From positions 14,684,307 to 14,748,306 of the forward strand of contig NC_134031.1 in NCBI RefSeq assembly GCF_964204645.1: DNA of 64,000 bases, read 5' to 3'. The position numbers were made by a program, and so were the translations under genes. Origin of the DNA: Tubulanus polymorphus. Taxonomy: Eukaryota; Nemertea; Palaeonemertea; Tubulaniformes; Tubulanidae. Shown here piece by piece: positions 1 through 11,614 of the stretch. The notes under the pieces were generated by a model that ran no database searches, was not told where the DNA came from, and saw only the letters and a list, made by a program, of their open reading frames with translations. Position 1 is the first letter of the stretch. The number at the start of each line of letters is the position of its first letter.

Positions 1-190
1 TAAGCTCATTTTGGTTCTATAGCCAATCTAAAAACTTTAAGACCAGTCTAAGCTCATTTTGGTTCTATAGCCAATCTATGAACTTAAGACCAGTCCAATC
101 ACATTTTGGTTCCATAACTAATCTAACAACTTATGACCAGTCTAAGATAATCTTAGTTCCTAACAAACTAGTCTTAGAGTTCAAGACCAC
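1..190. repeat. Tandem 47-48 bp repeat (TTTTGGTTCTATAGCC family)
   Basis: About four imperfect copies of a 47-48 bp unit. Each copy contains TTTTGGTTCTATAGCCAATC followed by AAGACCAGTCTAAG. The first two copies are nearly identical and the later ones diverge. The same unit, in either orientation, recurs as single or double copies near 25.82, 38.72, 44.4, 44.76 and 53.84 kb, so it is a dispersed repeat family of which this is a short tandem array. Confidence 0.85.
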
Positions 191-204
191 TTTTTCAGTC
201 GTCA

Positions 205-370
205 TGACTGTGCAACTGGGCCCTGGATCCAGTTGCCCTTGTGAGTTAGAGTTAACTCCAAACTCATAATTTATTTCCAAAGATGTGAGTTTGAGTTAAC
301 TCTGAACTCTGAACTCAGGGCCCAGATCCAATCCTGAAATGTGGAACTGGATCCGTGCAGAGACCAATAT
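205..370. repeat. Degenerate foldback repeat, GGATCCAGTT/GAGTTAACTC family
   Basis: Inverted halves: GGGCCCTGGATCCAGTTGCC near the left and GAACTCAGGGCCCAGATCC near the right, with GAGTTAACTC-type words between. This is the same sequence vocabulary as the repeats at 11.6, 14.2, 37.9 and 40.8 kb. It looks like an old non-autonomous MITE. No target-site duplication was identified. Confidence 0.55.
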
Positions 371-2340
371 GATATCAAATGTTAGTTAAAGAATTGCCAC
401 TTCGACAATTTCGTTAACCTATTAATAATGACCGCCCCATCTATCTAATCTAAATTCCTCTGAAAAACCCATAATAAATAACAATATTCATATCTGGTGC
501 AAACCGTTGATGTTGTGGATATCATTATTAATTCATGGCTGATTCGGGCTCAATTTGGGCTCAATTTTCATATATAATTTCAAAATGTAGTGATAAACGA
601 CCGTTTGTCCTCTCCCGGTTTCTTCACATGTATCAGAAATAATCCACGATTGAATGATGATTAATATAGACAGATGATGCACGACTATACATATTAATAT
701 TATAGACTGACGATGGACACACGTGCGGGTTCGAATTCAAAGCACGCGCGGCACGGACTCCTCACCGCGGGCTCCTCATCGGTTCCTCACCGGCGTCAAG
801 TGGTTGAGAAACTAGATTCATCCATTTCACTCGAGACACGTTCACGACCGCAATCTATCGTTTCAACTTCCGTTATACTAATTTCCGGTTCAGTTTGCCA
901 TCACGCAAGCAGCTCTCTCACCTTCCCCACCTCTCCCTCCCTTTACTAACCCTCTCTCCCTTTCCTTCCATACCTTTACCTCCTAGCTAATTGTTTCTAT
1001 ACGACGACTTTTATGAATCGAAACAGAAGGTGAGCTTGACAAAATAACAAAGTTGGAGTCCGATGTATAGAAATATGTGGTTTGATATATCAAGATAGCT
1101 GGAGCTTGTGGCGCACATCGAACCAGGTGAAGTTTGCTTTATCAAATTAAAGCACCGAGTTCGATTAAAACTGGGTTTGACATACAAAGGCGGATTTAGG
1201 GGTGGACCGGGTGGACAGGTCAACGACCTTCAAAATTCGAATGCGCCTTCAAAACAGTCTGGAAAAATTAGCCTTTTGACAATTTAAAAAAAGCCATAAT
1301 AAATCCAAACAGGCCCTGATAAGAGAGAAAAGACCTTTTTCTCACAAGTTTTCCGTTTCATCATACATCTTTCGCACGTTTAGCCCTCTCACTGCTAAAT
1401 CCACCCTTTCAAATCAAAAGGGCCTAATCCAAATTTTCAGGTTCTCCCTTCTAACAATTCTACATCCACCATGGATAAATATAATATATCCGGCTCGCTT
1501 AAGGAGATACCAGTTTTGAGTGATAATCATTTCTGACGTCAAGGTGATTTGCATAATCCTGCGCACAAACACCAGAGTGACGCGTAAACAGCTTAGAACC
1601 CGAAAAAGGGCAGTTCAGTAAAAAACCGATATAACGATTTTTGTTATAATGTTCTAACAAAACAGAAATTCTGCATGTAACAAAATGCTTGTCAGTCCTA
1701 AGTGAAGAATTTTGAAATAGAATGTCTATTGGATCTAACAACACAATATTTGCAAACAAGGGCACTTCTCTAAAATTTCTGGTGGGGAGGGGGTCGGTCC
1801 CGCCATGTACGGCCCTACAAACTTAACCTTATAACTACGGAACTAGATACGACTTGGAAAAATATGAACAATCGTTGAATCACTTATTTGGAAGCGGATT
1901 CTCGATATTCTTAATCACGTTCAATTCTTGCATTCTCGTCGCCCGCCGCACGCACGAGTTTAAAAAGACGGTCAATAAAACTATAGATAAATCGTCGCCG
2001 GGCGCGAAATAAAATCTGTTACCAACGGAAGTCAACGGTCACGTGATCGTGCCTTGGATACACTTGCGCATGTGCAGTAAACAGTTCGGGACGGCGGTCG
2101 AAATGTCGCTAGATAAACAGAGGACTTCCGGTTCGTTGTTTGCGCTCGTGAATCTGGCGTGTTTAAATCTTGAAATATCGCGCGTCGTTCTCCGAGATCG
2201 ATCTGAAATCCTAAACTAATGTAAACTTGTTCAACTCTCGGCTGCTGTTAGACGATGAAGACATCTGTAAACAAGAGCGCGAAACGTAAAACCGAAATCT
2301 CCAGCGATTAATGAATTTTATTACCATTATTTAGTAACAG
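371..2340. other. Intergenic, no gene seen
   Basis: About 2 kb with no convincing exon on either strand. The only notable word is a hAT-like end at 1186-1215 (AAAGGCGGATTTAGGGGTGG) for which no partner end was found. Short open frames here show no domain or repeat signature. Confidence 0.5.
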
Positions 2341-2344
2341 GATA

Positions 2345-2790
2345 ACGTAGGAGTTGATAAGTAGAGGAGGGAGGGGAGAGGGGGAGAAAGAGAAAGGCCG
2401 AGGGAGCGTAGGGGGAGCAGGGAAAAGGGGAGAGAGGAGGTATGGAGAAAGAAGAGAGAAGAGAATAGAGAGAAGGGAAGGAGAGGCTGACTTCAAATAC
2501 TCTGGTCTTGAGAGAGATGGAGAGGGAGAAGGCAGCGGGAAGGAGAGTGACCTCATGTAATTTAGTATACTCTGACCAAGAGGGAGAGGAGAGTAGGAGA
2601 CGATGGGGTAGAGATAGAGTAGAGGTAGGGAAAAAGGAGAAAGAGAAAGAGGGAGATAGAGAGGAGAGACGAGAAGAGAAAGCGGTGAGGGCGATATCAT
2701 ACTCTGGTATAGAGGGAAAAGAGAGGGAGGGTGGGAAGAATGGGGGTGGGGGTTGGGGGGTTGAAGAGTAGAGGTAGGAAAAGAGGATAG
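2345..2790. repeat. Purine-rich (GAGAGG) tract
   Basis: About 450 bp that is almost pure A/G on the plus strand, built from degenerate GAGAGG/GGGAGA words. Open frames read through it on both strands only because stop codons are rare in such sequence. It could adopt H-DNA or triplex structure, but that is inference. Confidence 0.9.
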
Positions 2791-3250
2791 AGAGAAAGCA
2801 GACTCGATATGAAAGAGGTGATATAGTAAATTACCCACACGTCAAGTCTCCATCGACCGTCTTAGACACCCGCGAACCCCCTCGCCTCCCGGAACCGCAT
2901 TCCCTACGGTGATATCGGTGTATATGCGTATTGTTGATCCCTGTACTCGAGAAATAGAAGGGCCGGTGTTTATCGCGTGTATACCACTTGAAATCACTTC
3001 ACTCCAGCCCCGTGTGATCGGGTGACGGGGCCGTCCCGATCGTCTGGCGTGCGCGTATTGACATAACAAACCAATTATCAATATCTACGATAAAATTCAA
3101 TCCGACCGCGAACTAGGCGCCCAGCAACCGAACCCCGACACTCCATACTTAATTATGTACTGATAGTTTTAGTTGTGGTTTAAATTAAATTATCTTTTTA
3201 TTTCCGTTTGGTTAATAATGATTAGTAGCAGCGGTGTGGAAGAGAGGTAG

Positions 3251-3476
3251 CACGCAACACAGGCACGCTTGTCTCTAACCCCTGCCCGAACCTTCACGCA
3301 ACACCGGCACACCTGTCTCTAACCCTTGCCCAAACCATCACGCAACACCGGCACACCTGTCTCTAACCCCTGCCCAAACCTTCACGCAACACCGGCACAC
3401 CTGTCTCTAACCCCTGCCCAAACCTTCACGCAACACCGGCACACCTGTCTCTAACCCCTGCCCAAACTTTCACACA
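3251..3476. repeat. 44-bp minisatellite, about five copies
   Basis: A 44-bp unit containing CGCAACACCGGCACACCTGT followed by CTCTAACCCCTGCCCAAACC is repeated head to tail about five times. The middle copies are almost identical and the outer ones degenerate. Flanks on both sides (2791-3250 and 3477-4640) show no gene; the 91-codon minus-strand frame at 3994-4269 has no recognisable features. Confidence 0.95.
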
Positions 3477-4647
3477 CTTCTCCGTCTGCTAAGATTTGAC
3501 TCAAGTGTTTATCATTGAAAATTTACTAATCTATATTTTACCTGTCAGATTTCGCACCCTAGACAGACACTTTATGTTCAATTCAACTAAGTTGCCATCA
3601 AAACCCTTAACGTAACAGCAAAATCAACCATCTGCTGGTGGTACATAGATAGCCCTGTAACTCTAAACCCGGAGTACACTACTGTTGAAATGGCCCCTGC
3701 TCTACACCCAACTCTGACCACAACACAAATCACGTAATCAATTCAACCTTTAAAGACCGCTATTTTGATCCTCAGCTTATTATAAGTTCACTAAAAGCTT
3801 CCTAATTTAAGCTCATTTACGAATCGCTATTGATGACGAATTGCTAATAGATCGTATTTGAATTACTATTCCTCTCCAAATCGACGCTTTCTGTGTTTCT
3901 GGTAATTTTCAGAAATTTAGCCAAGTGAATGGTACACCGATATGCTATCAGCGGCCTTTGTGACGGACAGGAACCGTCGGATACGGTCTAACTCTAACCC
4001 TCTAGGGAAGGGAAGGACTCTTTACCGAATAGGTTGAAGCACAAATTGACTGAACATGTCATCCCTCTTAGAAGCGTTCTCCCGGCGGTAACTATATCAT
4101 TGTCCGCCGAAGACTTTCCTTTGTTTCTCCCTTTTACACAGAATTCAATGCGTTCACAGTCGGTTTCCGGTACGGTGCTATGGTTACTGTTCAACAATGC
4201 TTTCAAATGATTAACAAACGCGTATATAGAAGTGGCTATACGCTCCACGTCGCAGGGGGGTCCCGGCAAAATATCAGACTTTTCAATTTGTTGGTTTGAG
4301 TCATTAAATACCGAGTCAGGAAGTGGATAGTTTTCGCAGCGTATTTTTCGCCGTTAAACGCGTTCTATCAATCTTTCACTTTGACACGAGGCTCCTTTCA
4401 TAAACCAGCGCGTTATAAATTCCCTATTATCCCCGACAAAAAGATAGCATTTAAGAACGAGCGGTTCTTCAATGAATATTTGATTAAGGAACAGATTACA
4501 CGGCTCCGTCACGTTAATGGTATTTCAGACTCGTCGGCTGTTATCGGCTATATCGCGCCGGAAGTACATCTCCAGTTAGATTATCATCACAATAATCTCT
4601 CAACAATTAATTACAATACAAGAATAATCGTCAAGGGTTCAATCGTC

Positions 4648-4882
4648 TCTCTCTCTCTCTCTCTCCCTCCCTCCCTCCCTCCCTCCCTCCCTCCCTCCCT
4701 CCCTCCCTCCCTCCCTCCCTCCCTCCCTCCCTCCCTCCCTCCCTCCCTCCCTCCCTCCCTCCCTCCCTCCCTCCCTCCCTCCCTCCCTCCCTCCCTCCCT
4801 CCCTCCCTCTCTCCCTCTCTCCCTCTCTCCCTCTCTCCCTCTCTCCCTCTCTCCCTCTCTCCCTCTCTCCCTCTCTCCCTCT
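4648..4882. repeat. (CCCT)n microsatellite with CTCT-rich ends
   Basis: (CT)n, then about 150 bp of uninterrupted CCCT repeats, then CTCTCCCT repeats. It creates a spurious Ser-Leu-Pro-Pro reading frame. From here to about 6.13 kb I see no gene or clear mobile element. Confidence 0.97.
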
Positions 4883-6134
4883 ATCTCATCTCACCTATAT
4901 TCTATCTAGGCCTCATTTTTTCATCGAGGTAATGAACTTTGAAACCCTTGACATTTTTTCTCTGTCCACACAGGTTATGATAATTAAAAGGCTTGTTGGT
5001 TCCGAGGCAGGTGGGTCAAATATTTATATAACTCCAATTCAACGTGCCCTACTTGAAATAGTTATTGTGTAAATCTAACTCGGTGAAAATTTGCGGTATC
5101 GTCGTATGTTTCAGCGAGTCCGTGAATTACAAGTGTCGCAACCGGGCGTGTAGTATATCGTTTCAATCGACTCAGCTGTATGAAGACAGGACACTACCAC
5201 CCGTATCTCATTCGTTTGTACAACAAATATTTCAAATATATTTCAATTTTCAACGTTGGTTTCTATCCAAACAATTTCCGAGAGAGAGTGAGAGGGAGGA
5301 AGGGAGAGCGGGGAACGGTGAGAGAGTACACTTGTACTTTTAACTGAAGCGTTCATTTATTTCTGCAGGTGACACAACAGTTTAAGAAAAATGATAAATA
5401 TGTGTCGAAACTTTATCCACAAAAAAATTTCCATCGTGAAACAACAAGATTTTCAATCAATTTCATGTAGAAATTACTGAAAATGATTTCCAAGTAAAAA
5501 GTTTTATATAACAGTTTTTTAAAGAGATTTGATATTTCGTTTTCCTCACACCTCAGAATATTGTAAATCTTGAGTCGAATGGCCCGATCATTTCGTAGAT
5601 CACGTTGACCTCAAGGAGCAAACAGCAAATCGTAAATGTGCATTAAGTCATGGAGAATTATGTCACTTGTCCGGACTGATTGCTAGATCCCCTAGAAACC
5701 TGACACTTACTCGCAAGTCCGAGAGTTTTAATTCAAATGGCAGTTCAAGAAGAAGGGTGCCGGGTATATGTATGCATGTATTATGATGTAAGCCCCTAGG
5801 CCGTTTAGGGGGAGGGAGGGGAGTGGAGGATAGTTTAATGAAGCGAAGATAACGGTTCAATTATTACGGAGATTAATGAAGGATTATTGTGTTCGACTAT
5901 ATCGGTTGCCAACAGGGACATATTTCATATGACCGCAGATACCTGTGTGTCATTGATAGGAACTATACGCGGTCAATTCGGATGGCAGACGATGGTCAGA
6001 AATATGCTAATTTGAATTGTAACATGTCTTAAGGGGCAATTGCCAGGCGGCAACAATAATAATACAATTATATTGCTAATACAACCAAATCGATGCAGTG
6101 ATTCTTGTGATTCTGCCTATTGCATTTGAATCCA

Positions 6135-6505
6135 TTTTCACAGTTGTGTATGTAGGTTTAATTTGACCCTGGACCTAGATTTACAATAATTGTGCGCGTT
6201 TAATCTGACTCCGAACTCAGTTCCACAGTGTTTTGAGCGCATTTTATTTGTCTCTGAACCCAGTTTCATAGTTATGTGCATTCATTTCGTATCTGAACTC
6301 AGTTCCACAGTTATGTGCATTTCATTTGTCTCAGAACCCAGTTTCACAGTTGTGAGCATGTATCTGAACCCAGTTCCACAGTTGTGTGGGTTTGATTTGA
6401 CTCCGCACTCAGTTCCACAGTTGTGCGCGTTTAATTTTTCTCTGGACCCAGTTCCTGGGGTGTATGGGTTTAATTTGACTATAAACCCAGTTCCATAGTT
6501 AACCT
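6135..6505. repeat. CAGTTCCACAG-type degenerate tandem array
   Basis: Roughly 45-bp steps, each with a word close to CCCAGTTCCACAGTTGTG followed by a TTTAATTTGACTC-like segment. These words match the terminal segments of the foldback family at 14.2 kb. Sister arrays lie at 48.16-48.36 kb (same orientation) and 57.2-57.6 kb (opposite orientation). Confidence 0.8.
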
Positions 6506-6701
6506 CGATCAAGAAAAGTCGTTTCAAAATTATCATAGAAATTATCAAATCCCAAATTCATTGGAGTAACCCTTTCTCGGAGTCACCCTTGATGATATCG
6601 ATGACTCAAAAATTCAGTAGATATCTTTTGTTTCACTTTCGGTCTTGATGAATTCAAGTAGTTTTTCACGCTTGACAAGTATTTCCGTTATTCTAGCTCA
6701 A

Positions 6702-6894
<193 letters not shown>

Positions 6895-7737
6895 GCTCCT
6901 CTCTCACCTGAAGCGATTCACCCGTATCCTACTATCCTGCTATTACCCCTCGATGTCACGTGTCTCAATCGTCTTAACGCGGTATTTAACCACTTCGATG
7001 AAAAGACGGTATTTTAGCCGGAGGCGGGCGGCTCCGGTAAATCTCGATACTTCAGGAAGTCAAACTCTTCACAAGATCAGAGAGAGTATCTTCTCACTAT
7101 GGTAACATCCTGATAAAACTATGATTTAAGCCTGAGGAGGATTTGGCCGACGCGATTTTCAGGATGTTCCGGGAAGGTTCGAAAAATGTTTCCATTCTTG
7201 CCTCGAAGTGTTTAGGAGTGCTTGGTGAGATATCTCAACAGTCATGTGACCCAGTTCCACAGTCGTGTTAAATCAGTTCATACTCAAAGGCAGAGTCGCA
7301 TTTTGTTGAACCGGGGCCAGTTTTAACTTAAACCCTGAGTTTAACTTAATCGGCTCAGATATAGGTCCTATGAATACAGTATACAGAAAAAGCGCATTAC
7401 TAAAGTTAATGAAATCGAATTTGCTGTAGATTATACCTAAGGGGATAAATTGAAATCAATCTTCTTAATAGATCGGTTTGTAACATCACACCAACCCACT
7501 TAAACCCATCCTCCCACGGAAGGGATTCGAACCTGATGGCATCGCTACACTCAGCCCCTGCCACGAACCCCTGCCACTGTAGACCGGGTGCGCAGGTACA
7601 TGCGCAGCTTTGCCGCACGAAAACTTGCGGCACCGATCAGATTGCTTGTTGTATAATTGCTGAGGTAAATTTCACGGAAGAACTATAAATGGGAAAACCC
7701 GGGCTAAAATAAGACGGGATATCTGATTGGCTGATAA

Positions 7738-7848
7738 TGAGGGAGAGAGAGGGAGAGAGAGGGAGGGAGGGAGAGGGAGGGAGAGGGAGTGCGACGGAGG
7801 GAGAGGGAGGGAGAGGGAGGGAAAGGGAGGGAGAGGGAGGGAGAGAGA
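7738..7848. repeat. (GGGA)n microsatellite
   Basis: A GGGAGAGA/GGGAGGGA tract directly abutting the break point of the SINE pair on its left and the reverse-transcriptase remnant on its right. On the minus strand it follows the 3' end of the RT fragment as TCCC repeats. Confidence 0.95.
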
Positions 7849-7854
7849 ACGATC

Positions 7855-8355
7855 CTTTTTTGAAGAAGAAGACATTTCGTTGTTTTGTTTAGAGAGAGTC
7901 CCCATGTTAGAAGACCATAGGTCAGGTGTGGGTATATGAGGGTATGATAAAGTGTTAAGTTGGATTGTGTATCAAGGATGTGTTTTGATTTGTTCATAAT
8001 ACCTAAAGAATTGCCAATTTTTATTTGGAAATTTGGATTTAAGAAAGGTTTACGTTTGTTTTGTTTTTGTTTTGTCGAGGTTTGGAGTTAGTTTATATAG
8101 GAAATTGAGGTCAGAATTGATGTTTTGTACTAGAGTTTCTAAATTTTTGTGAGATTCTAATCAGTTAGTATCATCTGCAAATAGAATTAATCTAAGTGGT
8201 TAGAGCGTTTGTGAATATCATTAATGTAGATTAAAAAGAGGAAAGGGCCGAGAATCGAGCCTTGAGGGACGCCTGAGACGAGTGGAGAAGAAACAGTTTT
8301 GTTGAAGGAGACTAAATGTTGACGATTAGCTAGATAAGAAGAGACCCAGCTAGAT
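7855..8355 (-). mobile_element. Non-LTR retrotransposon reverse-transcriptase fragment
   Basis: Read on the minus strand, 8355 to about 8180 encodes RT fingers/palm residues including [20 protein letters not shown], the classic non-LTR RT block. The next catalytic block is recognisable (FADDT at the DNA level) but out of frame. Further on, 7997-7860 encodes LYHTLIYPHLTYGLLTWG, a typical post-RT segment of jockey/CR1-type elements. At least one frameshift and several stops make it a dead remnant. It lies inside SINE-pair copy A, so it is either a nested insertion or a shared break point. Confidence 0.85.
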
Positions 8356-8479
8356 CTAGAGCTTGTAGCTGCGTACTCGGTCTAGTGTGGCAGGGTACGA
8401 ATACCGTGGCAATTTCGATGCCATCAGGTTCAAATCCCTCCCGGGGAGGATGACTTAAACCTGGCACTGGACTAGAAAG

Positions 8480-9270
8480 CGAACGAGTTCATGTACTAAC
8501 GTTCAAATAGCTTTGAACAAGAAGAATAATAAACTCGTTAATGAAGGCTTGATGAGATACGAGGAGTATGTGCATTTGCCGTAAACAGGAGATTATCACC
8601 AACATAATTCATTTCGATGATTTCAAACGAGCGCTTAATATTTTCCCGTTCAAATCAGCTTCCGACCTGTAAACAACTCGGCCCCGGTGAACATTGGTCG
8701 CATTGAAATAGGCGCTTCACAAATGTCACCGTTTATTATTATTTAACATATCGATATTGAGATCAACATCATTTTGTAATTCATTGAATGCTGTTTGATA
8801 GTTGACTGGTGGCACAATTTTAGTTGTTTCACAATATATGATTGGTGTAAGAGACCTTATAAGGTTCCTTCTATCAGTTAAACAGTTGACTATTGCGATA
8901 GCCTCCTCTACGCGGTAGGGGGGCTAATGTCGGCAAACATTATCTGTATTTATCGCTAAAATCTGCCGTAGATCTCCATAACATCGCCACGAAATGTCGG
9001 CAAAGTTGATAAATCCTAATGGTCGTCAAGCTGTGATTATTGCCATGGTAACAATTTTCGGCCACAGTCGGTGGAAGCCCACGACGTGACCTTGAGATCA
9101 GACACGTCATTCTTTCTGCTTTAAGGTGCTATTTCGGTGGTTTATTCATCTACACTGAGAATTAGGAAATTGTCCGTTGAAAATTCCGTACAAAAATCTA
9201 GTAACCAGTGAAGACGTAAAAGGGAATATATGTTTTTGTGAAAAGAGTTACCGCACCTGGCTGGTCACTG
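8480..9270. other. Intergenic or intronic, no feature seen
   Basis: Unique-looking AT-rich DNA with no convincing exon. If the LMX1-type gene extends downstream to the left, this would be intron. Confidence 0.4.
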
Positions 9271-9273
9271 CAG

Positions 9274-9458
9274 CTAACAGCGGGCGTATCCAGAAAGTTT
9301 GAGCGGAGGGAGGGGTGGGTCAAGCGCAGTGTTCTCCCTGATATAATTTTTTTGCCAGAACCGAAAAGGCAAACGATAAACATTTGCAAACTATCAGAAA
9401 TCTTTCGAACACGGAGCAGGGGTTGAGACCCCCTAAAATCTCCGATGGATTCGCCACT
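9274..9458. mobile_element. Degenerate MITE with CAG..GGCG ends
   Basis: The left end CAGCGGGCGTATCCAGAAAG is an imperfect inverted match (about 14 of 18) to the right end GATGGATTCGCCACTG. The same terminal style (CAG..GGCGGA) is seen at 15382-15701. No clear target-site duplication. Confidence 0.45.
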
Positions 9459-9548
9459 GAAACGGTTGCCAAACTGACAATACAAACTAACAAACTTCCT
9501 CGGTCAACACAATTCGGCGCACACGTTGCTGACAAACTGGATGTTGTA

Positions 9549-9862
9549 GGTTCAGGTATACTGACGACCTCGCGTAAGGGAAGTGCTAACTTATAGGCTT
9601 TTAAAGACTGCAACCATTAAACAGCCCTATTCACCATTAATCTCGACATTTTCAAGCCTTTTTAGGTGGTAAATCATCAGATTGACGATAAATAAGGTTC
9701 AGGGTTACTGACGACTTTACGTAAGGGTAGTGCTAACTTATAGGCTTTTAAAGACGGCAACCATTAAACAGCCCTATTCACCATTAATCTCGACATTTTT
9801 CAAGCTTTTTTTTCAACCTTTTTTTTTTGGTGGAAAATTATCAGATTATTAATAAATAAAAC
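9549..9862. repeat. Tandem dimer of a ~150-bp unit
   Basis: Two adjacent copies (about 9549-9697 and 9698-9862). Each contains ACTGACGAC, CGTAAGGG, GCTAACTTATAGGCTTTTAA, AACCATTAAACAGCCC and TTCACCATTAATCTCGACAT in the same order, over 90% identical in the core and differing by a T-run expansion in the second copy. It lies 107 bp past the splice donor of the LIM exon, inside the presumed intron. Confidence 0.9.
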
Positions 9863-9968
9863 CTAGTAGTACCTGTATACCAGATCTATGTCATGACCTC
9901 CCATATTTCCCCTGCATCAATCAGGATTTATGAAATTTATGTGTGTCTGGAAGAAAAAATCAACTTAC

Positions 9969-10161
9969 TGGTCGTAGTCGGTCTTGCAAAATAATTTTCT
10001 ATCCTTGACGAAACACGACCTGGTTAATGGTTCCTGGCATATATTGCACTGTAGACAATGTTCATGCCACGAATTGTCCATAACCCTTAGTAAAAACCGA
10101 TCTTCAATAGGTCGACCGCATCCACTGCAAATCTCTTTATGATTCAACGCGGGCATACTTC
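9969..10161 (-). CDS. LMX1: LMX1-type LIM-homeodomain factor, exon with LIM domain 1 (partial gene)
   Basis: LIM-homeodomain transcription factors of the LMX1 group act in the nucleus and pattern neurons and other tissues; the LIM domains bind cofactors and the homeodomain binds DNA. This minus-strand exon encodes a whole first LIM zinc finger: [17 protein letters not shown], then [16 protein letters not shown], then [11 protein letters not shown], so the C-x2-C, H-x2-C and following C/C/D zinc ligands are all present. The spacing and the RPI-DRF, SWHE-CLQC and DRKL-CK-DY signatures are closest to LMX1A/B among LIM proteins I know. The acceptor is TTTTCAG at 10168-10162 and the donor CA|GTAAGT at 9969/9968, leaving phase 2. 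No second LIM exon or homeodomain exon is visible to the left, and no upstream exon to the right, so both flanking introns are long. Another LIM-homeodomain class is possible but less likely. Confidence 0.85.
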
Positions 10162-10820
10162 CTGAAAACAGAGAGAAATTAGAAATAGGGAGTTTGTAGT
10201 TATGATAGAAATTCCCGTCGATCAGTCCCGCCTTCCAGGAAATACCTATAAAAAAGTTTGTCACACCTGACGATGGTCTCAAAATGTTGAATATTTTCAT
10301 TCTTACTTGATGAATAAATTGTATAACATTGGTTGATATTTTAGATTTTGACATATAGTGGGTTTCAGCTCCACGCCCGAGTGGGAGCCTGCTTTATTGC
10401 AGTAGCACTATACATATATAGTAACGATAAAATTTACGACGACATAAACGAGGTTTGTTCTAATAGCGAGATTCGAGTATTCTATTTCTTTCCAATTTCA
10501 CAGGACTTATGGTTCCACGATATTGTAAATCGGTATGAGGCTTTAGAATTAATCAAATTTCGAATTCTAACCCAGCGATTCAAATAAGCATGTTACCTTT
10601 ATCTCGATGGAACAACACTCTCAGTCCGTCTTGTAAGAACGATTAAATCTGACGTTAAGCATGTGAAAAACAAGTGCGAGAGGTTTCCTGTTTTTCTATG
10701 TTGTATTGAATTACCTATTCAAATTATTCAATTTGAATTCTACCTTATGTAGTTTTAATCATTTTTCTGGGTTGTATACATTATATTTAATTGATAATTT
10801 TGTTCTAACCCTAGTATTTC

Positions 10821-10905
10821 TGAAAATGACTACTAAAAGGATCAAGTCGAAACGTCGGATAAACCACTGAAGCTCGAGGACATTTCAGACTCATATACTC
10901 ATATA
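10821..10905 (+). repeat. Dispersed repeat with GTCGAAACGTC and CATTTCAGACTC
   Basis: A short dispersed unit: GATCAAGTCGAAACGTCGGA, then ACTGAAGCTCGAGG, then ACATTTCAGACTC. Two more copies lie at 20326-20402 and 20488-20553. The left part is one of the CTGATGA/GAAACGT-type motifs. A related incomplete unit (CACACCTGACGATGG) is at 10264-10380. The rest of 10162-11600 shows no gene. Confidence 0.6.
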
Positions 10906-11614
10906 TTCTTAGTATGCGGGGATTTTATCGAATGAGCGTTTTTTTTTCATTCAATGGCGCTTCGGTCCTATTTCGGCTAATAACTCGTATGTTCTTTAAT
11001 GAAACCCGGGGCATGGACTTGAAGCTTATTCTCCGAAGAATTACAAATTTCGAAATAAGTTTCTAGAGTTTAGTCGGCGCGTTCAAAACCGACGAATTCG
11101 AAAAACAAACTACCGTTTAATGATAGTTATTAAGTAGAAATTTGAAACGAATGAAATCAATTACCTGGAAAATTTTTCACCTGTGCCGGGGTCGGGTAAT
11201 TACAGTTGTTATCCATTTGATTCTGAAAATATATGAATTCAGCCAACATGATTCGAGGCGATATAGAAGCCACAATATACCAGTCGGATTATCCCTCTCG
11301 CTCTCTCTCCCTCTCACTCTCTCTCTCGGTGGACAAATTGACTTGGTTTATACTGATAGGTCTGAAGAGTGAAAGACTGACTGAAGCCTCTGTATATTTT
11401 ATTATTTGAAATATCTATGTATTCTGTTCTATTTGAATAGTTGGTAACATTGAAGCACCAGCTGCACTTAAAGTAAAGAGTCACTTGTTGCCTCTAATTT
11501 TAACAGCTGGGAATTTTTTGTTTTATCTTGTTTTCTGTTATAGCGAAAAATTCAATTAATATTTTACTACTTTTCATAACGAAATGATCCTGTTCCTCAA
11601 TTCAACATAATATC

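Larger units (their letters stand above)
7500..8476. mobile_element. Head-to-head tRNA-derived SINE pair, copy A (interrupted)
   Basis: The left half (7500-7737) carries a minus-strand tRNA-like head with B box GGTTCGAATCC. The right half (8355-8476) carries a plus-strand tRNA-like head with GGTTCAAATCC. Both halves match the complete copy at 37317-37701, including the central segment with TATCTGATTGGCTGATAATGA. Relative to that copy, this one is split at 7738 by a GGGA microsatellite and a reverse-transcriptase fragment. The heads face the centre, so any Pol III transcripts would run outward. Confidence 0.8.

Noticed and set aside
2308-2838. 176-codon minus-strand frame rich in Ser/Pro/Leu
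   Set aside because: It lies entirely in a purine/pyrimidine-biased tract where stops are rare; no domain, no splice context. The same applies to 50648-50983, 57921-58394 and 59921-60230.
3251-3476. Regular 44-bp repeats as a CRISPR-like array
   Set aside because: The repeats are head to tail with no unique spacers and the genome is eukaryotic. The same holds for the arrays at 45.5, 48.2, 57.2 and 60.6 kb.
3994-4269. 91-codon minus-strand frame that might be an exon of the LMX1-type gene
   Set aside because: Contains no LIM or homeodomain residues, and its boundaries do not fit splice sites in a matching phase.
4381-4932. 183-codon frame ending in Ser-Leu-Pro-Pro repeats
   Set aside because: More than half is the (CCCT)n microsatellite; the N-terminal part has no recognisable feature.
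7406-7633. Similar frames at 7406-7633 and 37117-37455 suggesting a conserved protein family
   Set aside because: Both are translations of the same SINE-pair sequence; the similarity is at the DNA level with tRNA-like boxes.
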